This document shows positions 17,922-28,461 of a stretch of 64,000 nucleotides of DNA, piece by piece. The DNA comes from Hyphobacterium indicum. Its GTDB lineage: Bacteria; Pseudomonadota; Alphaproteobacteria; Caulobacterales; Maricaulaceae. The stretch covers positions 248,001-312,000 of the forward strand of contig NZ_QBDX01000001.1 in assembly GCF_003129605.1 (NCBI RefSeq), read 5' to 3'. The position numbers and the translations under genes were made by a program. Within the stretch, counting starts at the first letter, position 1, and each line of letters opens with the position of its first letter. The notes beneath the pieces were generated by a model that worked only from the letters and a program-made list of their open reading frames with translations, searched no databases and was not told the DNA's origin.

Positions 17922-19079
17922 TTGCCTTTTGCAAATGCCCTCACACTCGTCAACCTGTCGGCATTCGCCGCAGCTCTTGTTATCATCGTGGATAGTGCGG
18001 CGCTCGCACGCGTCCAGACTTCGCCCGTGCCGGACACTACAATAGAGGCGGCTTTGGACTGGTATGAGGCCGCAGGCCTCGACGCTGATCAAATTGCCAG
18101 CCTTCCTGTTGATGAGCGCGCAAGGCGGCTCACCCAAGCGGTCTATGCTCATTGTGAACAGGGCACACAATCCGTGTCCGATATCGATGAACTTTTTCAG
18201 GAATGCGTAACGGCATGCGGTGGATTTTCTTACGTTCTCAGAGGGCTATTGGAGGCGACAGGTGCCCAAACCCGCTATGTAAATCTCTATAATATTCCAA
18301 ATCAGGGCAATCACACTGCTGTCGAGGTCAAGATAAATGGGCATTGGGCGTTCTACGATCCGACGTTCGGAGTGTACTTCACAGAAGACGGAGACCCGCG
18401 AGGACGAATTCTTTCGCTTCGCGAGATCACAGCTAATTACACAGAAGAGGGGCTCGCGGACCGCGTCAATCAGGCGCGCGAAGCCCGACTGGACATTCTG
18501 GAGCAGTCTATGGGGGAGCTGTTTTCTGGTGAATTTGACCATCCCTTTATGTCGCTGAAAAATTATCAGCTGGCCGAGGCCAGAAGCCGGCTCGACTCCC
18601 GAGAGCTTGTGATTCTGGACATACCACTGGAATTAACTGGCGGAACAGCGAGTATCGGCGACTTTGAAGCGCGCACCATGGCCGATGCGCAGGCAGCATG
18701 GCTGCAACAGACCAATGCACTGCTTGTTGATAATGACCTGTCCAACGACGTCTCCTATCTCAGCCATCGGCTGTCCAACAATCAGGGGGAAAGGCTCACA
18801 ACAATAAGCGTTTCCGGTCTCAGACCGGAGCAAAGATATGAATTGACACTTTTGTTTTTCGCAGCCGCGGACAGCGAAGTACAAATCGCGTCGCTGGGCC
18901 GTACCGCCTTCTTCGGGGGCAGAAATGTGATACCGATTGAGGCTGGCCGCACAATTCAGGTGGGTCCCTTTGTTGCAGTTGAGAACATGGCGCAATTTGC
19001 CGTGCGAAATCTGGATGACACGGGAACCGTCGGGCTGCTTGGCGTTGAAGTTCGCCGGTTGGACGGCGGACGCCAATAG
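17922..19079 (+). CDS. Exported transglutaminase-like protein with C-terminal beta-rich domain
   Basis: 385 aa. The core triad is visible as Cys99 (TACGGFSYVL), His131 (GNHTAVEVKI) and Asp146 (FYDPTFGVYF). The first 29 residues (LSAFAAALVIIVDSAALA) look like a signal peptide or anchor, so it probably works in the periplasm. The start is uncertain: TTG at 17922 is the first usable codon after an in-frame stop at 17895, and no ribosome site is clear. The C-terminal 150 residues are beta-rich, as in the paralogue at 6840-7898. It has no operon partner. Confidence 0.65.
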   Translation: MPFANALTLVNLSAFAAALVIIVDSAALARVQTSPVPDTTIEAALDWYEAAGLDADQIASLPVDERARRLTQAVYAHCEQGTQSVSDIDELFQECVTACGGFSYVLRGLLEATGAQTRYVNLYNIPNQGNHTAVEVKINGHWAFYDPTFGVYFTEDGDPRGRILSLREITANYTEEGLADRVNQAREARLDILEQSMGELFSGEFDHPFMSLKNYQLAEARSRLDSRELVILDIPLELTGGTASIGDFEARTMADAQAAWLQQTNALLVDNDLSNDVSYLSHRLSNNQGERLTTISVSGLRPEQRYELTLLFFAAADSEVQIASLGRTAFFGGRNVIPIEAGRTIQVGPFVAVENMAQFAVRNLDDTGTVGLLGVEVRRLDGGRQ

Positions 19080-19507
19080 GGGCCGGTCGAGTGGAGATAG
19101 AGCTCGACACAACCGGCCAACACACGAAAGAGTTTATATGTGTTCTTTGTCCTTCCGCGTTTTGTATCCCGGCTACAACTTGACCCGCTTCGCGGCGATG
19201 GCCATGGGAGAGCCGCGAGCAAGCCGAATGGTGCCGTGAAGCTCTGCTTTCGCTAGCGTATGATCGTTGCGCAAAACGCCCAAGGTCGGCTGAAAGCATG
19301 CGCCCGATTTCCGGTATAAAGTCTTGTTTTGCCAAACATGGCTGAGAGCTTGGGACGATTACCAGCGTAATTACCAGTCCGGTGAAATTCGGTGGCGCGC
19401 CGAATTCTTATGGTAATTTGGGCTGTAAGACCGGTAGTTCTTTCCGTTGACTTCGTCGTCGCTCTCATCGACTCCTTGTCATGGGTTGAGAAAGGTATGC
19501 AGTTCTG
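19080..19507. other. Long intergenic region with a stem-loop after the transglutaminase-like gene
   Basis: 428 bases. At about 19081-19123 GGCCGGTCGAG can pair with CTCGA...ACCGGCC, a long stem without a T-run, perhaps an inefficient terminator. On the minus strand a 50-codon open frame ending at about 19173 (...LARGSPMAIAAKRVKL) has no start codon and could be a gene scrap; I do not call it. TTGACT near 19447 may be a -35 for the acyltransferase remnant. Confidence 0.35.
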
Positions 19508-20495
19508 ATGACATCAGGGGGCAGTTCTGTAAGCTCGAGTGGTTATATCGCGTCTCTCGACGGCTTGCGTTTCGTCGCATTCTTTCTCGTTTACCTGCAT
19601 CACAGCTTTTACACCGGATATGACGCGCTGTCCTATTTTCAGGGCAATATGTGGTTCGGTGTCGAGCTGTTTTTTCTGCTCAGCGGGTTTCTCATCACCC
19701 GCCTTCTGCTCGACGAGCGTCAGCAAACCGGAACCATATCATGGAAACGATATGGCATGCGGCGGATACTGCGCATCTGGCCGCTCTATTTCACCGTGAT
19801 ACTGCTGTTCTCGGCAACCGGCTGGTTCAATTACGAAGACAATTACTGGCCTCATTTCCTGAGCTTCATGACCTTTACGAACAATATCCATTCAGCGTTT
19901 GCGGGATGGCCGAGCTCACCGGTTATTTCGCCGCTTTAGACAATTTCAAGCGAAGAGCAATACTATCTCATTTTGCCGTTTCTGGCCGGGCTCGCCGTCA
20001 CTTCACGCCGCGCCTTCCTTGCTGTTGCGCTGGCGTGGCTGGCGATCGCTCGTCATCGGGGCGCTCACTGCCGTGTCTGTGGGAATACTTTTCTTCGCGG
20101 GCCTGCTTTGGGTGCCGGGCTGGCATCAGGCGATTCTGTTCTATGGCTCGGCAGGACTCGCTGCGGCGATGCTTTGGCCGGTTTTGTCAACCAGCCTCCT
20201 GTCGGTCCCGCTGGGCTGGCGGCCGATTGCCTATCTCGGCCGGATTTCATTCGGGCTTTATGTCTTTCACCGCTTGTCAATGTATCTCGCCGATCTCTTG
20301 ATACCTCAAATCTACGACCGCGATGCCGTCACCGCGAATGGATGGGTCATGGCCGACACCGGGCTATGGGCCCAGGGGTTCATCATAGTGTTCCTAATCA
20401 CCGTAGGTTTCGCAGCGCTGTCTTATCAGTTTCTCGAAAAACCCTTCCTGAAGCTCAAGACACGCTTTGAATACATTGAAGGCCGGCCGGTTTGA
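19508..20495 (+). pseudogene. Acyltransferase-3 family gene, disrupted by a stop codon and a frameshift
   Basis: The intact ancestor was a membrane O-acyltransferase (OafA-like) of about 329 aa. Residues 1-143 are normal: SLDGLRFVAFFLVYLHHSF with the catalytic His-His, FGVELFFLLSGFLI, and the RILRIWPLYF helix. The frame then meets TAG at 19937-19939, exactly where the family has Trp in SPLW-x-x-S-x-EEQ; the next codons read TISSEEQYYLILPF. Near 20045 the reading frame shifts by +1 and the rest (VIGALTAVSVGILFF to [13 protein letters not shown]) continues in another frame to 20495. With two independent lesions it is a decaying gene, so glycan O-acylation by it is lost. Confidence 0.88.
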
Positions 20496-20577
20496 TGCCG
20501 GTGTGAAATGCCGCTTGCGGGCAAGCGGAACGCGCGGGATAAACGCTCCGGATTTTTTGACCGGAGGGGCAAGCCGC

Positions 20578-21186
20578 ATGACTTACTGGGCACACGAGAC
20601 AGCCGTTGTCGATGACGGCGCGGAAATTGGCGAAGGCACCAAAATCTGGCACTTCGCCCATATTCTCCCCGACACGACGGTCGGGCGCAATTGCTCGCTT
20701 GGCCAGAATGTCATGGCAGGCCCGGGGGTGACGATTGGCGACAAGGTCAAGGTCCAGAACAATGTATCACTCTATAAAGGCGTGCACCTTGAAGACGGTG
20801 TGTTCTGCGGCCCTTCCTGCGTGTTCACCAATGTTCTGACGCCACGCGGCTTCGTCGAGCGCAAGAGCGAATTTGGTGAAACCATCGTGCGCCGGGGGGC
20901 GACGATCGGGGCCAACTCGACCATCGTCTGCGGCGATCCCAACGGCCGCACCGAGCTTGGCGAATACTGTTTCATAGCCGCCGGTGCTGTCGTTACAAAA
21001 GATGTCCCCGCCTTTGCCCTGATGGCCGGCGTCCCTGCCCGGCGCATTGGCTGGGTCAGCCGTGCCGGCGAAGTGCTGGGCAAGGATCTCAAATGCCCCC
21101 GCACGGGTGAACGCTACGAAGAGCGGGACGGCACGCTGGTAATCGTGGACGAAGTGGCACAGGACAGCCCCCATCTTGAGGACTGA
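20578..21186 (+). CDS. Sugar-nucleotide N-acetyltransferase, left-handed beta-helix (WbpD-like)
   Basis: 202 aa from ATG 20578, preceded by GGAGGGG at 20563. Hexapeptide repeats (such as [20 protein letters not shown]) build a left-handed beta-helix. The WbpD/WlbB signature is present: [13 protein letters not shown] followed by [13 protein letters not shown], with GVPAR near the C-terminus. WbpD acetylates the 3-amino group of UDP-2-acetamido-3-amino-2,3-dideoxy-glucuronate. The dehydrogenase, oxidase and aminotransferase of that pathway are not in the window. A C-terminal tail ([15 protein letters not shown]) is zinc-ribbon-like but has a single Cys. Confidence 0.87.
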   Translation: MTYWAHETAVVDDGAEIGEGTKIWHFAHILPDTTVGRNCSLGQNVMAGPGVTIGDKVKVQNNVSLYKGVHLEDGVFCGPSCVFTNVLTPRGFVERKSEFGETIVRRGATIGANSTIVCGDPNGRTELGEYCFIAAGAVVTKDVPAFALMAGVPARRIGWVSRAGEVLGKDLKCPRTGERYEERDGTLVIVDEVAQDSPHLED

Positions 21187-21196
21187 CCGGTTCGGC

Positions 21197-22300
21197 ATGG
21201 AAATCGGACGGGTTGAATGCCTTGTTGTTGGCGCAGGGGTTATTGGTCTCGCCATTGCGCGGCGGCTCGCGAGGGGCGGACAACCGCCGCTCGTGGTCGA
21301 AAAGGCGGGGTGTATCGGCTCGGAAACGAGTTCACGCAATAGCGAAGTCATACATGCCGGGCTGTATTATCCGCCGGACAGCCTTAAGGCACGGCTCTGC
21401 GTCGAAGGGCGCGAAGCGCTTTATGCCTATTGCGAGACGAATTCCATTCCACATCGGCAAATCGGAAAACTGATTATCGCCGGTGCCGCGCATGAAATAC
21501 CACGCCTCGAGGCCATTGCCGAAAACGCGCAAGCCAGCGGTGCGGGAAGGTTGGAGCGGCTTGATCTTGCAGATATACGCCGGCGCGAACCGGCCCTTCG
21601 GGCTGAAGCCGCGCTGTTTTCTCCCCGAACGGGTATTATCGACAGCCATGCCCTCATGTTGACATTACAGGGCGAGGCCGAAGCGCATGGCGCCCAGGTT
21701 GTTTTCAATACAAGGGCAGTCAGAGCGATTCCGGAGGCAGATGGATATGCCGTCGAGTTTGCCGATGGGAGCTGGCTCAAGACGCGCACCCTCGTCAATT
21801 CTGCCGGGCTCTTCGCGCGCGATTTCAGGGTTGAAGGATTATTGCCGCCCGCCCTCCACCTGGCCAAGGGCAGCTATTTCACTCTGGACGGAAGATCACC
21901 CTTTTCGCACCTTATTTACCCGATCCCTCCGGAGGGCGGGCTGGGCATACACTTGACCCTGGATTTGGCCGGTCAGGCGCGCTTTGGTCCCGACGTCGAA
22001 TGGGTCGATGAAATCGATTACGCTGTCGAACCTGGCCGCCGGCTAGCATTTGCTGAATCGGTACAAGCTTGGTGGCCGGCGCTGGATCCTGATCGCCTTC
22101 AGCCCGGTTATTCCGGCATCCGCCCGAAACGCTCCGGTCCCGGCACTCCGCCGGCGGATTTTGCCATAGAGGGCGCCGAAACTCATGGCCTCCCCGGGCT
22201 GGTGCAGCTTTTCGGAATGGAATCTCCGGGCCTGACGGCCTGTCTCGCGGTTGCCGACGCGGTTGCAAAGCGTTTGGAAACGGACGACATCACAGCATAG
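21197..22300 (+). CDS. FAD-dependent oxidoreductase, L-2-hydroxyglutarate oxidase-like
   Basis: 367 aa from ATG 21197. The FAD-binding VVGAGVIGLAIARRLA starts at about residue 9. The block SSRNSEVIHAGLYYPPDSLK and the later GIRPKRSG match the LhgO/YgaF branch of the DAO family. It oxidises an alpha-hydroxy acid to a keto acid, passing electrons to oxygen or quinone. It overlaps no neighbour but lies 10 bases after the acetyltransferase gene on the same strand. It may remove L-2-hydroxyglutarate made as a side product, or act on a sugar precursor; the glycan context is suggestive only. Confidence 0.82.
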   Translation: MEIGRVECLVVGAGVIGLAIARRLARGGQPPLVVEKAGCIGSETSSRNSEVIHAGLYYPPDSLKARLCVEGREALYAYCETNSIPHRQIGKLIIAGAAHEIPRLEAIAENAQASGAGRLERLDLADIRRREPALRAEAALFSPRTGIIDSHALMLTLQGEAEAHGAQVVFNTRAVRAIPEADGYAVEFADGSWLKTRTLVNSAGLFARDFRVEGLLPPALHLAKGSYFTLDGRSPFSHLIYPIPPEGGLGIHLTLDLAGQARFGPDVEWVDEIDYAVEPGRRLAFAESVQAWWPALDPDRLQPGYSGIRPKRSGPGTPPADFAIEGAETHGLPGLVQLFGMESPGLTACLAVADAVAKRLETDDITA

Positions 22301-22335
22301 CCACCGCGGGTCGATGGAATCGGGAAGGGTGAATC

Positions 22336-23346
22336 ATGTCGGAAGATGCGCCTCGCGCAGACATTGTCATCGTCAATTACAATGCAGGCGAATACCTGAT
22401 TGAGTGCGTTAGGTCGCTGGAAACGCAGACCGAGTCACGATTCCGTTGCTTCATTGTCGACAACAGCCCCGGCAATGGCGATGTCGAGGCACTTGGCGCA
22501 CTGGACGATCGATTTGTGATCGAATCCCAGCCGGGCAATACGGGATTTGCCGCCGGTTGCAATCGGGGCGCGGCGCTGGGATCGGCTCCCTGGATCGCCA
22601 TGCTCAACCCCGATGCTTGCGCGGAACCGGACTGGCTGGAGAAACTGCTCGCCTGTGTCGAAACCCATAATGTCGCCATGGCAGGCTCGACCCAGATTAT
22701 GGCTCAAAATCAGGACAGGCTGGACGGGGCGGGCGATGTCTATACGGCCTATGGTGTGGCCTGGCGGGGAGGGTTTGAACAATCGATTGATCGGAATCCG
22801 CCAACTGGCTATTGCTTCAGCCCATGCGCCGCCGCTTCAATCTATCGCCGTACGGATTTCAACCGGGTCGGCGGATTTGACGAGCGCTTCTTCTGTTACA
22901 TGGAGGATGTCGACATCGCTTATCGGCTGCGCTTGCTCGGCGAGCGGGCCATCCACTGCCATGAGGCGAGAGTGACTCATGTTGGCTCGGCAACCTCCGG
23001 GCGCGCCTCGCCTTTCGTGATCTACCACGGCACGCGAAACCGCATCTGGACCTTCCTGAAGAATACACCGCCGGTCCTGTTGGTGCTGATGTTGCCGCTA
23101 CATGTCCTGGTCAATCTCGCTTTTCTGGTCCGCAGCGGTTTTCATGACCGTTTCGGCCAGACTTGGAAAGGCACGCGCGACGGCATTGCCGGCTGGTCAT
23201 GGATCCGGACAGAGAGGAAACGCCTGGCTGCCACCCGCAACACCGGGAGCTGGAAGCTGGCCGGGGCGATGTGCTGGTCGCCCGTCAAACTCCTCCAGCG
23301 GGCACCGGACGTCCGGCCCCTTGGCAGGTCTCAGGCCTTGAAATAG
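22336..23346 (+). CDS. Glycosyltransferase family 2 (rhamnosyltransferase-like)
   Basis: 336 aa. GT-A hallmarks are DIVIVNYNAGEYLIECVRS at the N-terminus, NTGFAAGCNRGA, MLNPDACAEPDWLE (DxD-like metal site region) and FFCYMEDVDIAYRLRL (the ED catalytic-base region). This is the pattern of WbbL/RfbN rhamnosyl-type enzymes. A C-terminal hydrophobic segment (VLLVLMLPLHVLVNLAFLV) should anchor it to the inner membrane. AAGGG precedes the ATG. The 3' end overlaps the convergent epimerase gene by 16 bases. Confidence 0.88.
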   Translation: MSEDAPRADIVIVNYNAGEYLIECVRSLETQTESRFRCFIVDNSPGNGDVEALGALDDRFVIESQPGNTGFAAGCNRGAALGSAPWIAMLNPDACAEPDWLEKLLACVETHNVAMAGSTQIMAQNQDRLDGAGDVYTAYGVAWRGGFEQSIDRNPPTGYCFSPCAAASIYRRTDFNRVGGFDERFFCYMEDVDIAYRLRLLGERAIHCHEARVTHVGSATSGRASPFVIYHGTRNRIWTFLKNTPPVLLVLMLPLHVLVNLAFLVRSGFHDRFGQTWKGTRDGIAGWSWIRTERKRLAATRNTGSWKLAGAMCWSPVKLLQRAPDVRPLGRSQALK

Positions 23347-24296
23347 GCTTGGTACCAGTCGACAAACGCTTGCACGCCGTCCTCGATCCGCGTGGTGGCG
23401 GCATAATCGAAATCGCGTGCAAGAGCCGAGACGTCGGCGCTCGTCCGGGTCACGTCGCCTGGCTGCATCGGCAACATGATCTTTTCGGCTTTCCGCCCGA
23501 CCGCTTTTTCGATTGCTGCGATAAAGTCTTTCAGGGGCCGCGGGTCCGATCCGCCGATATTGTAGAGCGTGTGAGTGCCTGTCTCTGCACCGGCCTCGAC
23601 AATCTTGACCACGGTCCGGATGACGTCGTCCACATAGGTGAAATCGCGTTCCATATTCCCGTCATTGAAGACCTTGATGGGTTCGCCGGCCAGAATAGCT
23701 TTGGTGAACAGCCAATAGGCCATGTCCGGTCGCCCCCAGGGGCCGTATACGGTAAAGAAACGCAAGCCGGTTTGCGCCAGCCCGTACAGGCGGCAATAGG
23801 TGGCACTCATCAGTTCATCTGCGCGCTTGGTCGCGGCATACAATGACATTGGCGTTTCGACGGGATCGGTTTCCCTGAAAGGCGCATCGTCACGTTCACC
23901 ATAGACGGATGAAGAGGACGCATAGGTCAGATGCCGGACGCTGGATGTGTGCCGCGCAGCTTCGAGAACCGATAGATGCCCCAACAGATTGGAACGCGCA
24001 TAGGCCATCGGGTTTTCAATGGAATACCGCACCCCCGCCTGTGCCGCGAGATGCAGAACACGGTCCGGCGCATACTTTGTCATCAGCGCACCAAGGGCGG
24101 CATCTTCGGCAATATCCAGTTTTTCAAACTCAAACAGCGGCTGACCGGAAAGCCGGGCGAGGCGGGATTCTTTCAGAGCCGGATCATAATAGTCATTCAG
24201 ACTATCTACCCCGAGTACGTGATGGCCCCGGCCTGTCAGTGCGAGCGCAGCATGAGAGCCTATGAAGCCCGCAGCCCCTGTCACTAGAATCTTCAT
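23331..24296 (-). CDS. NAD-dependent epimerase, UDP-glucuronate 4-epimerase-like
   Basis: 321 aa. It has GAAGFIGSH (7-15), SLNDYYDPALKESRL, the catalytic YAATKRA motif (Y and K intact) preceded by ASSSSVYG, and FTVYGPWGRPDMA, which together are typical of UDP-glucuronate/galacturonate 4-epimerases (LpsL/CapI type). It would supply UDP-GalA for the envelope glycan. Its start lies 4 bases after the stop of the upstream membrane protein gene, so the two form an operon. Confidence 0.88.
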   Translation of the reverse strand: MKILVTGAAGFIGSHAALALTGRGHHVLGVDSLNDYYDPALKESRLARLSGQPLFEFEKLDIAEDAALGALMTKYAPDRVLHLAAQAGVRYSIENPMAYARSNLLGHLSVLEAARHTSSVRHLTYASSSSVYGERDDAPFRETDPVETPMSLYAATKRADELMSATYCRLYGLAQTGLRFFTVYGPWGRPDMAYWLFTKAILAGEPIKVFNDGNMERDFTYVDDVIRTVVKIVEAGAETGTHTLYNIGGSDPRPLKDFIAAIEKAVGRKAEKIMLPMQPGDVTRTSADVSALARDFDYAATTRIEDGVQAFVDWYQAYFKA

Positions 24297-24300
24297 CGCT

Positions 24301-24912
24301 CTAATCCGGTCGATCCGTGCAATCTGCGTTAGCTATAATTTCTATACGGATTTCATAGAGATCGACACTGTTCGCACCAGCTTCTGCTGCAGGCCAGACT
24401 CCGGCCCAGCCGAAGGTCGGATTGCAGTACGGGGCGTCCACGGTCAGCGCATACTCGCCTGTGCCGTCCTCCAGCGCATGCGGGGTCCAGTAGGACTGGC
24501 CCAGCCCGTCTTCAAAAAATCCAAGATCAACCGTTTCTGCACCAGCCTCTCCGGAGGGGCGCAGCACATAAATCACGCGTAGATCAAAGCCGGCAATCGC
24601 GTCCAGCTCGTATGGCCGCAAGGCGTCAAATACCCCGGCTGAAGCCGTCAGATTCGGGTTGCCGCGTTCGATATCAGCCGAAATGCGCGCAAACAGGCGA
24701 TTGTCCTGATCACGCAATAGCTGCGTGGACACACCTTCCCCCGCCGCCAGGTGCTGAAGTCTGTCGCCGGATATGGTGATGCCATTCTCGCGAATATCGG
24801 TTGTTACACCAATGCGGTCGGCACCGGTAATCACAAGCGGAATCCCGATTGCGCAGGCTGCCAGCGCTGCCATCAGCGGATAGAAGATATAGTCATTGGA
24901 TCGTAGGAGCAT
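24301..24912 (-). CDS. Hypothetical membrane-anchored protein
   Basis: 203 aa that I do not recognise. One membrane segment (FYPLMAALAACAIGIPLVIT, about 10-29) is followed by an outside domain of about 170 residues. That domain is beta-rich and acidic with two Cys near the C-terminus (PYCNPTF, NADCTD) that could form a disulfide. It sits 4 bases before the epimerase and is divergent from cysD with a 42-base gap. No ribosome site stands out at 24912. A role in envelope glycan assembly is only contextual. Confidence 0.6.
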   Translation of the reverse strand: MLLRSNDYIFYPLMAALAACAIGIPLVITGADRIGVTTDIRENGITISGDRLQHLAAGEGVSTQLLRDQDNRLFARISADIERGNPNLTASAGVFDALRPYELDAIAGFDLRVIYVLRPSGEAGAETVDLGFFEDGLGQSYWTPHALEDGTGEYALTVDAPYCNPTFGWAGVWPAAEAGANSVDLYEIRIEIIANADCTDRPD

Positions 24913-24954
24913 GGCGGTTAGAATCTGATCCGGGCGAGGGATGGAAAGAACTAT

Positions 24955-25749
<795 letters not shown>

Positions 25750-25752
25750 GCC

Positions 25753-27621
25753 ATGGATATGACAAAAGCGCTTACTCCGGTTGTCTTTGCCGGCCATGTT
25801 GATCATGGCAAATCCACGCTGATCGGCCGCTTGTTGGCGGACACCAATTCGCTCGCCGATGGCCGCCTCGAGGAGGTCATCGCCAGTTGCAAGCGGCGTG
25901 GTGTCGAATTCGAGCCCGCCTTCCTGATGGACGCCATGCAGGCCGAGCGCGATCAGGGTGTCACCATTGATGCCGCGCGTATTCTCCTGAAATCCGGTAC
26001 GCGGCAATTCCGAATTATCGATGCGCCCGGCCATGAAAGTTTTTTGCGCCATATGGTATCCGGCGCTGCTGAAGCCAGTGCCGCCGTTCTGGTCGTGGAT
26101 TCGTCCGAAGGTGTCCGTGAACAGACTCGCCGCCACGCCATGCTGCTGGGGCTCCTCGGCGTCGTGCGGATTATTGTCGTGGTCAACAAGATGGACCGCG
26201 TGAGAGAGCCACAGCCGGTTTTTGATCGCATATCGGCCGAGTTGAAGACACTGATGGCGGATGCCGGGCTGGAAACCCATGCCGTCATTCCGGCGGTGGC
26301 GCGATCCGGCGAAATGGTGGTCCGGCGCGACGGTGAAAAGGGTTCTCTGCTGGCCTGGTGGGCGGGACCGACCCTTCTGGACGCCATGGAAGGCCTGCCG
26401 GATGAGGCCGAGGCCATCGAGCGGCCATTGCGCATGCCCGTGCAGGACGTGCTCAAGGAGGGAGACCGCCGGATTATTATCGGCCGGGTGGAGTCGGGCA
26501 AACTGTCGGAGGGCGAAACCGTCCTGCTGTCGCCCTCGGGTCAGACCGCCAAGATTGCCGGGCTCGTGGCCTGGCCGGACGACGCTCCGACCGCATTCGG
26601 TCCTGGGGATGCTGCCGGGTTTGTGACCGAATCCCGTCTATTCATCGACCGTGGCGAAGTCATATCCGCAGTCTCAAGTCCCGCGCGGGAGGGCAACCAG
26701 TTCGATGCCCGCCTGTTCTGGCTCGCCGATCACGCCTTGCGCCAGGGCGATGCGGTACATGTCCGGCTCGGTACGGCGGACGCGCTGGGTGAGGTGTTGA
26801 AGGTTCACAAGGTCAGTGATGCCGGCCGTGAAGGCGTCGTCGCACAGGATGAAATACCGACAGGCTCCATTGCCGATGTCACCCTCAGACTCCGCCGGCC
26901 TGTGGCGCTGGATGATTATCGTGATGACCCGGTCACCGGGCGTTTTGTTCTGGTGGAAAAGGGCGTTATCTGCGGCGGCGGTCGCATCTCGCTGGAAGGC
27001 TATCAGGATCAGGGTGCGGCACGCCGCGCAAAGGCCAGTCATATCCACTATTTTGCCAGCGCGGTCACGCGTGCAGATCGTGAACAACGCACCGGCCACA
27101 GAGGCGGGGTGATCTGGCTGACCGGCCTTTCCGGGTCGGGTAAGTCCACCCTCGCCAATGCGCTGGAACTTGCGCTCCATCGCCGTGGCTGGTCGTCCTG
27201 CATTCTGGATGGCGACAATCTGCGCCACGGACTGAACGCCGATCTCGGCTTTTCGCCGGATGACCGGACCGAGAATATCCGCCGGGTCGGCGAGGTCGCG
27301 GCCCTGTTCGCGCAGGCCGGCATGATCGCGATTTCCGCCTTCATCTCGCCCTATCGCGAGGATCGCGACCGCGCCCGGGCCGCCGCCGGTGAAGGCTTCC
27401 ACGAAGTCCATGTCTCAACCTCTCTGGCGGTCTGCGAAGAGCGCGATCCGAAAGGTCTGTATCAAAAGGCCCGGGACGGGGTGATCAAGGAATTCACCGG
27501 TATCTCAGCCCCCTACGAACCGCCGGAATCCCCTAATCTGGAGATTGATGCCGGCAGTCAGCCGATCGAGATTTGTGTTGAACAATTGCTGGATTATGTC
27601 GACCGGAACTTCCGGCTGTGA
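25753..27621 (+). CDS. cysNC: Bifunctional sulfate adenylyltransferase large subunit / adenylylsulfate kinase
   Basis: 622 aa fusion. The GTPase half (1-430) has a P-loop GHVDHGKS (14-21), DAPGHE (90-95) and NKMD (145-148). Most CysN proteins have SVDDGKST, so the EF-Tu-like VDHGKST is unusual. The C-terminal half is APS kinase, with P-loop GLSGSGKS (458-465), DGDNLRHGL and [10 protein letters not shown]. The product is PAPS, the sulfate donor, as with NodQ. The stop overlaps the cysQ GTG (GTGA). Confidence 0.92.
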   Translation: MDMTKALTPVVFAGHVDHGKSTLIGRLLADTNSLADGRLEEVIASCKRRGVEFEPAFLMDAMQAERDQGVTIDAARILLKSGTRQFRIIDAPGHESFLRHMVSGAAEASAAVLVVDSSEGVREQTRRHAMLLGLLGVVRIIVVVNKMDRVREPQPVFDRISAELKTLMADAGLETHAVIPAVARSGEMVVRRDGEKGSLLAWWAGPTLLDAMEGLPDEAEAIERPLRMPVQDVLKEGDRRIIIGRVESGKLSEGETVLLSPSGQTAKIAGLVAWPDDAPTAFGPGDAAGFVTESRLFIDRGEVISAVSSPAREGNQFDARLFWLADHALRQGDAVHVRLGTADALGEVLKVHKVSDAGREGVVAQDEIPTGSIADVTLRLRRPVALDDYRDDPVTGRFVLVEKGVICGGGRISLEGYQDQGAARRAKASHIHYFASAVTRADREQRTGHRGGVIWLTGLSGSGKSTLANALELALHRRGWSSCILDGDNLRHGLNADLGFSPDDRTENIRRVGEVAALFAQAGMIAISAFISPYREDRDRARAAAGEGFHEVHVSTSLAVCEERDPKGLYQKARDGVIKEFTGISAPYEPPESPNLEIDAGSQPIEICVEQLLDYVDRNFRL

Positions 27622-28427
27622 GTGTGGATGCCGCCTTTCTCGATGCTCTGGAAGCCGCTGCGCGCGACGCCGGCCGAGCGATTATCAGTGTACGTAAAGC
27701 GGGGTTTGAAACCGAGCGAAAATCCGATGCTTCTCCCGTAACCGAGGCGGACCGGGCTGCCGAGGCCGTGATCATGGAGCATCTCCATCGCATCGCGCCG
27801 GGTGTGCCGGTGGTTGCCGAAGAGGCGTTTGCGGCCGGACAGATACCGGAGACAGACGGCGAGTTTTTTCTCGTCGACCCGCTGGACGGCACACGGGAAT
27901 TTGTCGCCGGGCGTGACGAATTCACTGTCAATATCGGCTTGATTGTGAAAGGTGTTCCGACAGCGGGCCTGCTGTACGCGCCTGCGAAGGACCTGATGTA
28001 TGCGGCCAGCCCGCAAGCCGCCTGGTTCATAGACGGGACCCACCGCCGTATTCTGGCAGGACGCCAGCCGGACATGGCTCAGCTGGTTGCCGTCGCCAGC
28101 CGGTCACATCGCGATCAGGCGACCAATGAACTGCTTGAGGCCTTGAAAGTGTCGGACACGGTCGGCGTCGGATCCTCTCTCAAATTCACACTGCTGGCAG
28201 AGGGGCGTGCGGATCTGTATCCACGCTATGGCCGGACCATGGAGTGGGATACGGCCGCCGGTGACGCCATACTGCGTGCGTCAGGCGGACAGGTGCTCGA
28301 TATTCATGGCAATCCGGTCCGCTACGGTAAGGCTGACATCGACGATCCCTTCGCTCATGCGGGCTTCATCGCCTTCGCCAGTGAAAAAGCCGCCCACGCT
28401 TACCTTTCACACATCAATTTGCGATAG
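27618..28427 (+). CDS. cysQ: 3'(2'),5'-bisphosphate nucleotidase
   Basis: 269 aa of the inositol monophosphatase/Li-sensitive phosphatase fold. It has [16 protein letters not shown], the metal site [12 protein letters not shown] and [10 protein letters not shown] near the C-terminus. It removes PAP, the by-product of PAPS-dependent sulfation or reduction. The start is GTG at 27618, overlapping the cysNC stop. PAP removal is needed when sulfotransferases use PAPS, which supports a sulfation role for the three-gene set. Confidence 0.92.
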   Translation: MSVDAAFLDALEAAARDAGRAIISVRKAGFETERKSDASPVTEADRAAEAVIMEHLHRIAPGVPVVAEEAFAAGQIPETDGEFFLVDPLDGTREFVAGRDEFTVNIGLIVKGVPTAGLLYAPAKDLMYAASPQAAWFIDGTHRRILAGRQPDMAQLVAVASRSHRDQATNELLEALKVSDTVGVGSSLKFTLLAEGRADLYPRYGRTMEWDTAAGDAILRASGGQVLDIHGNPVRYGKADIDDPFAHAGFIAFASEKAAHAYLSHINLR

Positions 28428-28461
28428 AAAACTTCCCGAAACGGATAGTCCGGGAATGGGT

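Noticed and set aside
19173-19330. Minus-strand open stretch of about 50 codons ending LARGSPMAIAAKRVKL
   Set aside because: It has no start codon, no known motif and no support from neighbours; mentioned only as a possible gene scrap.
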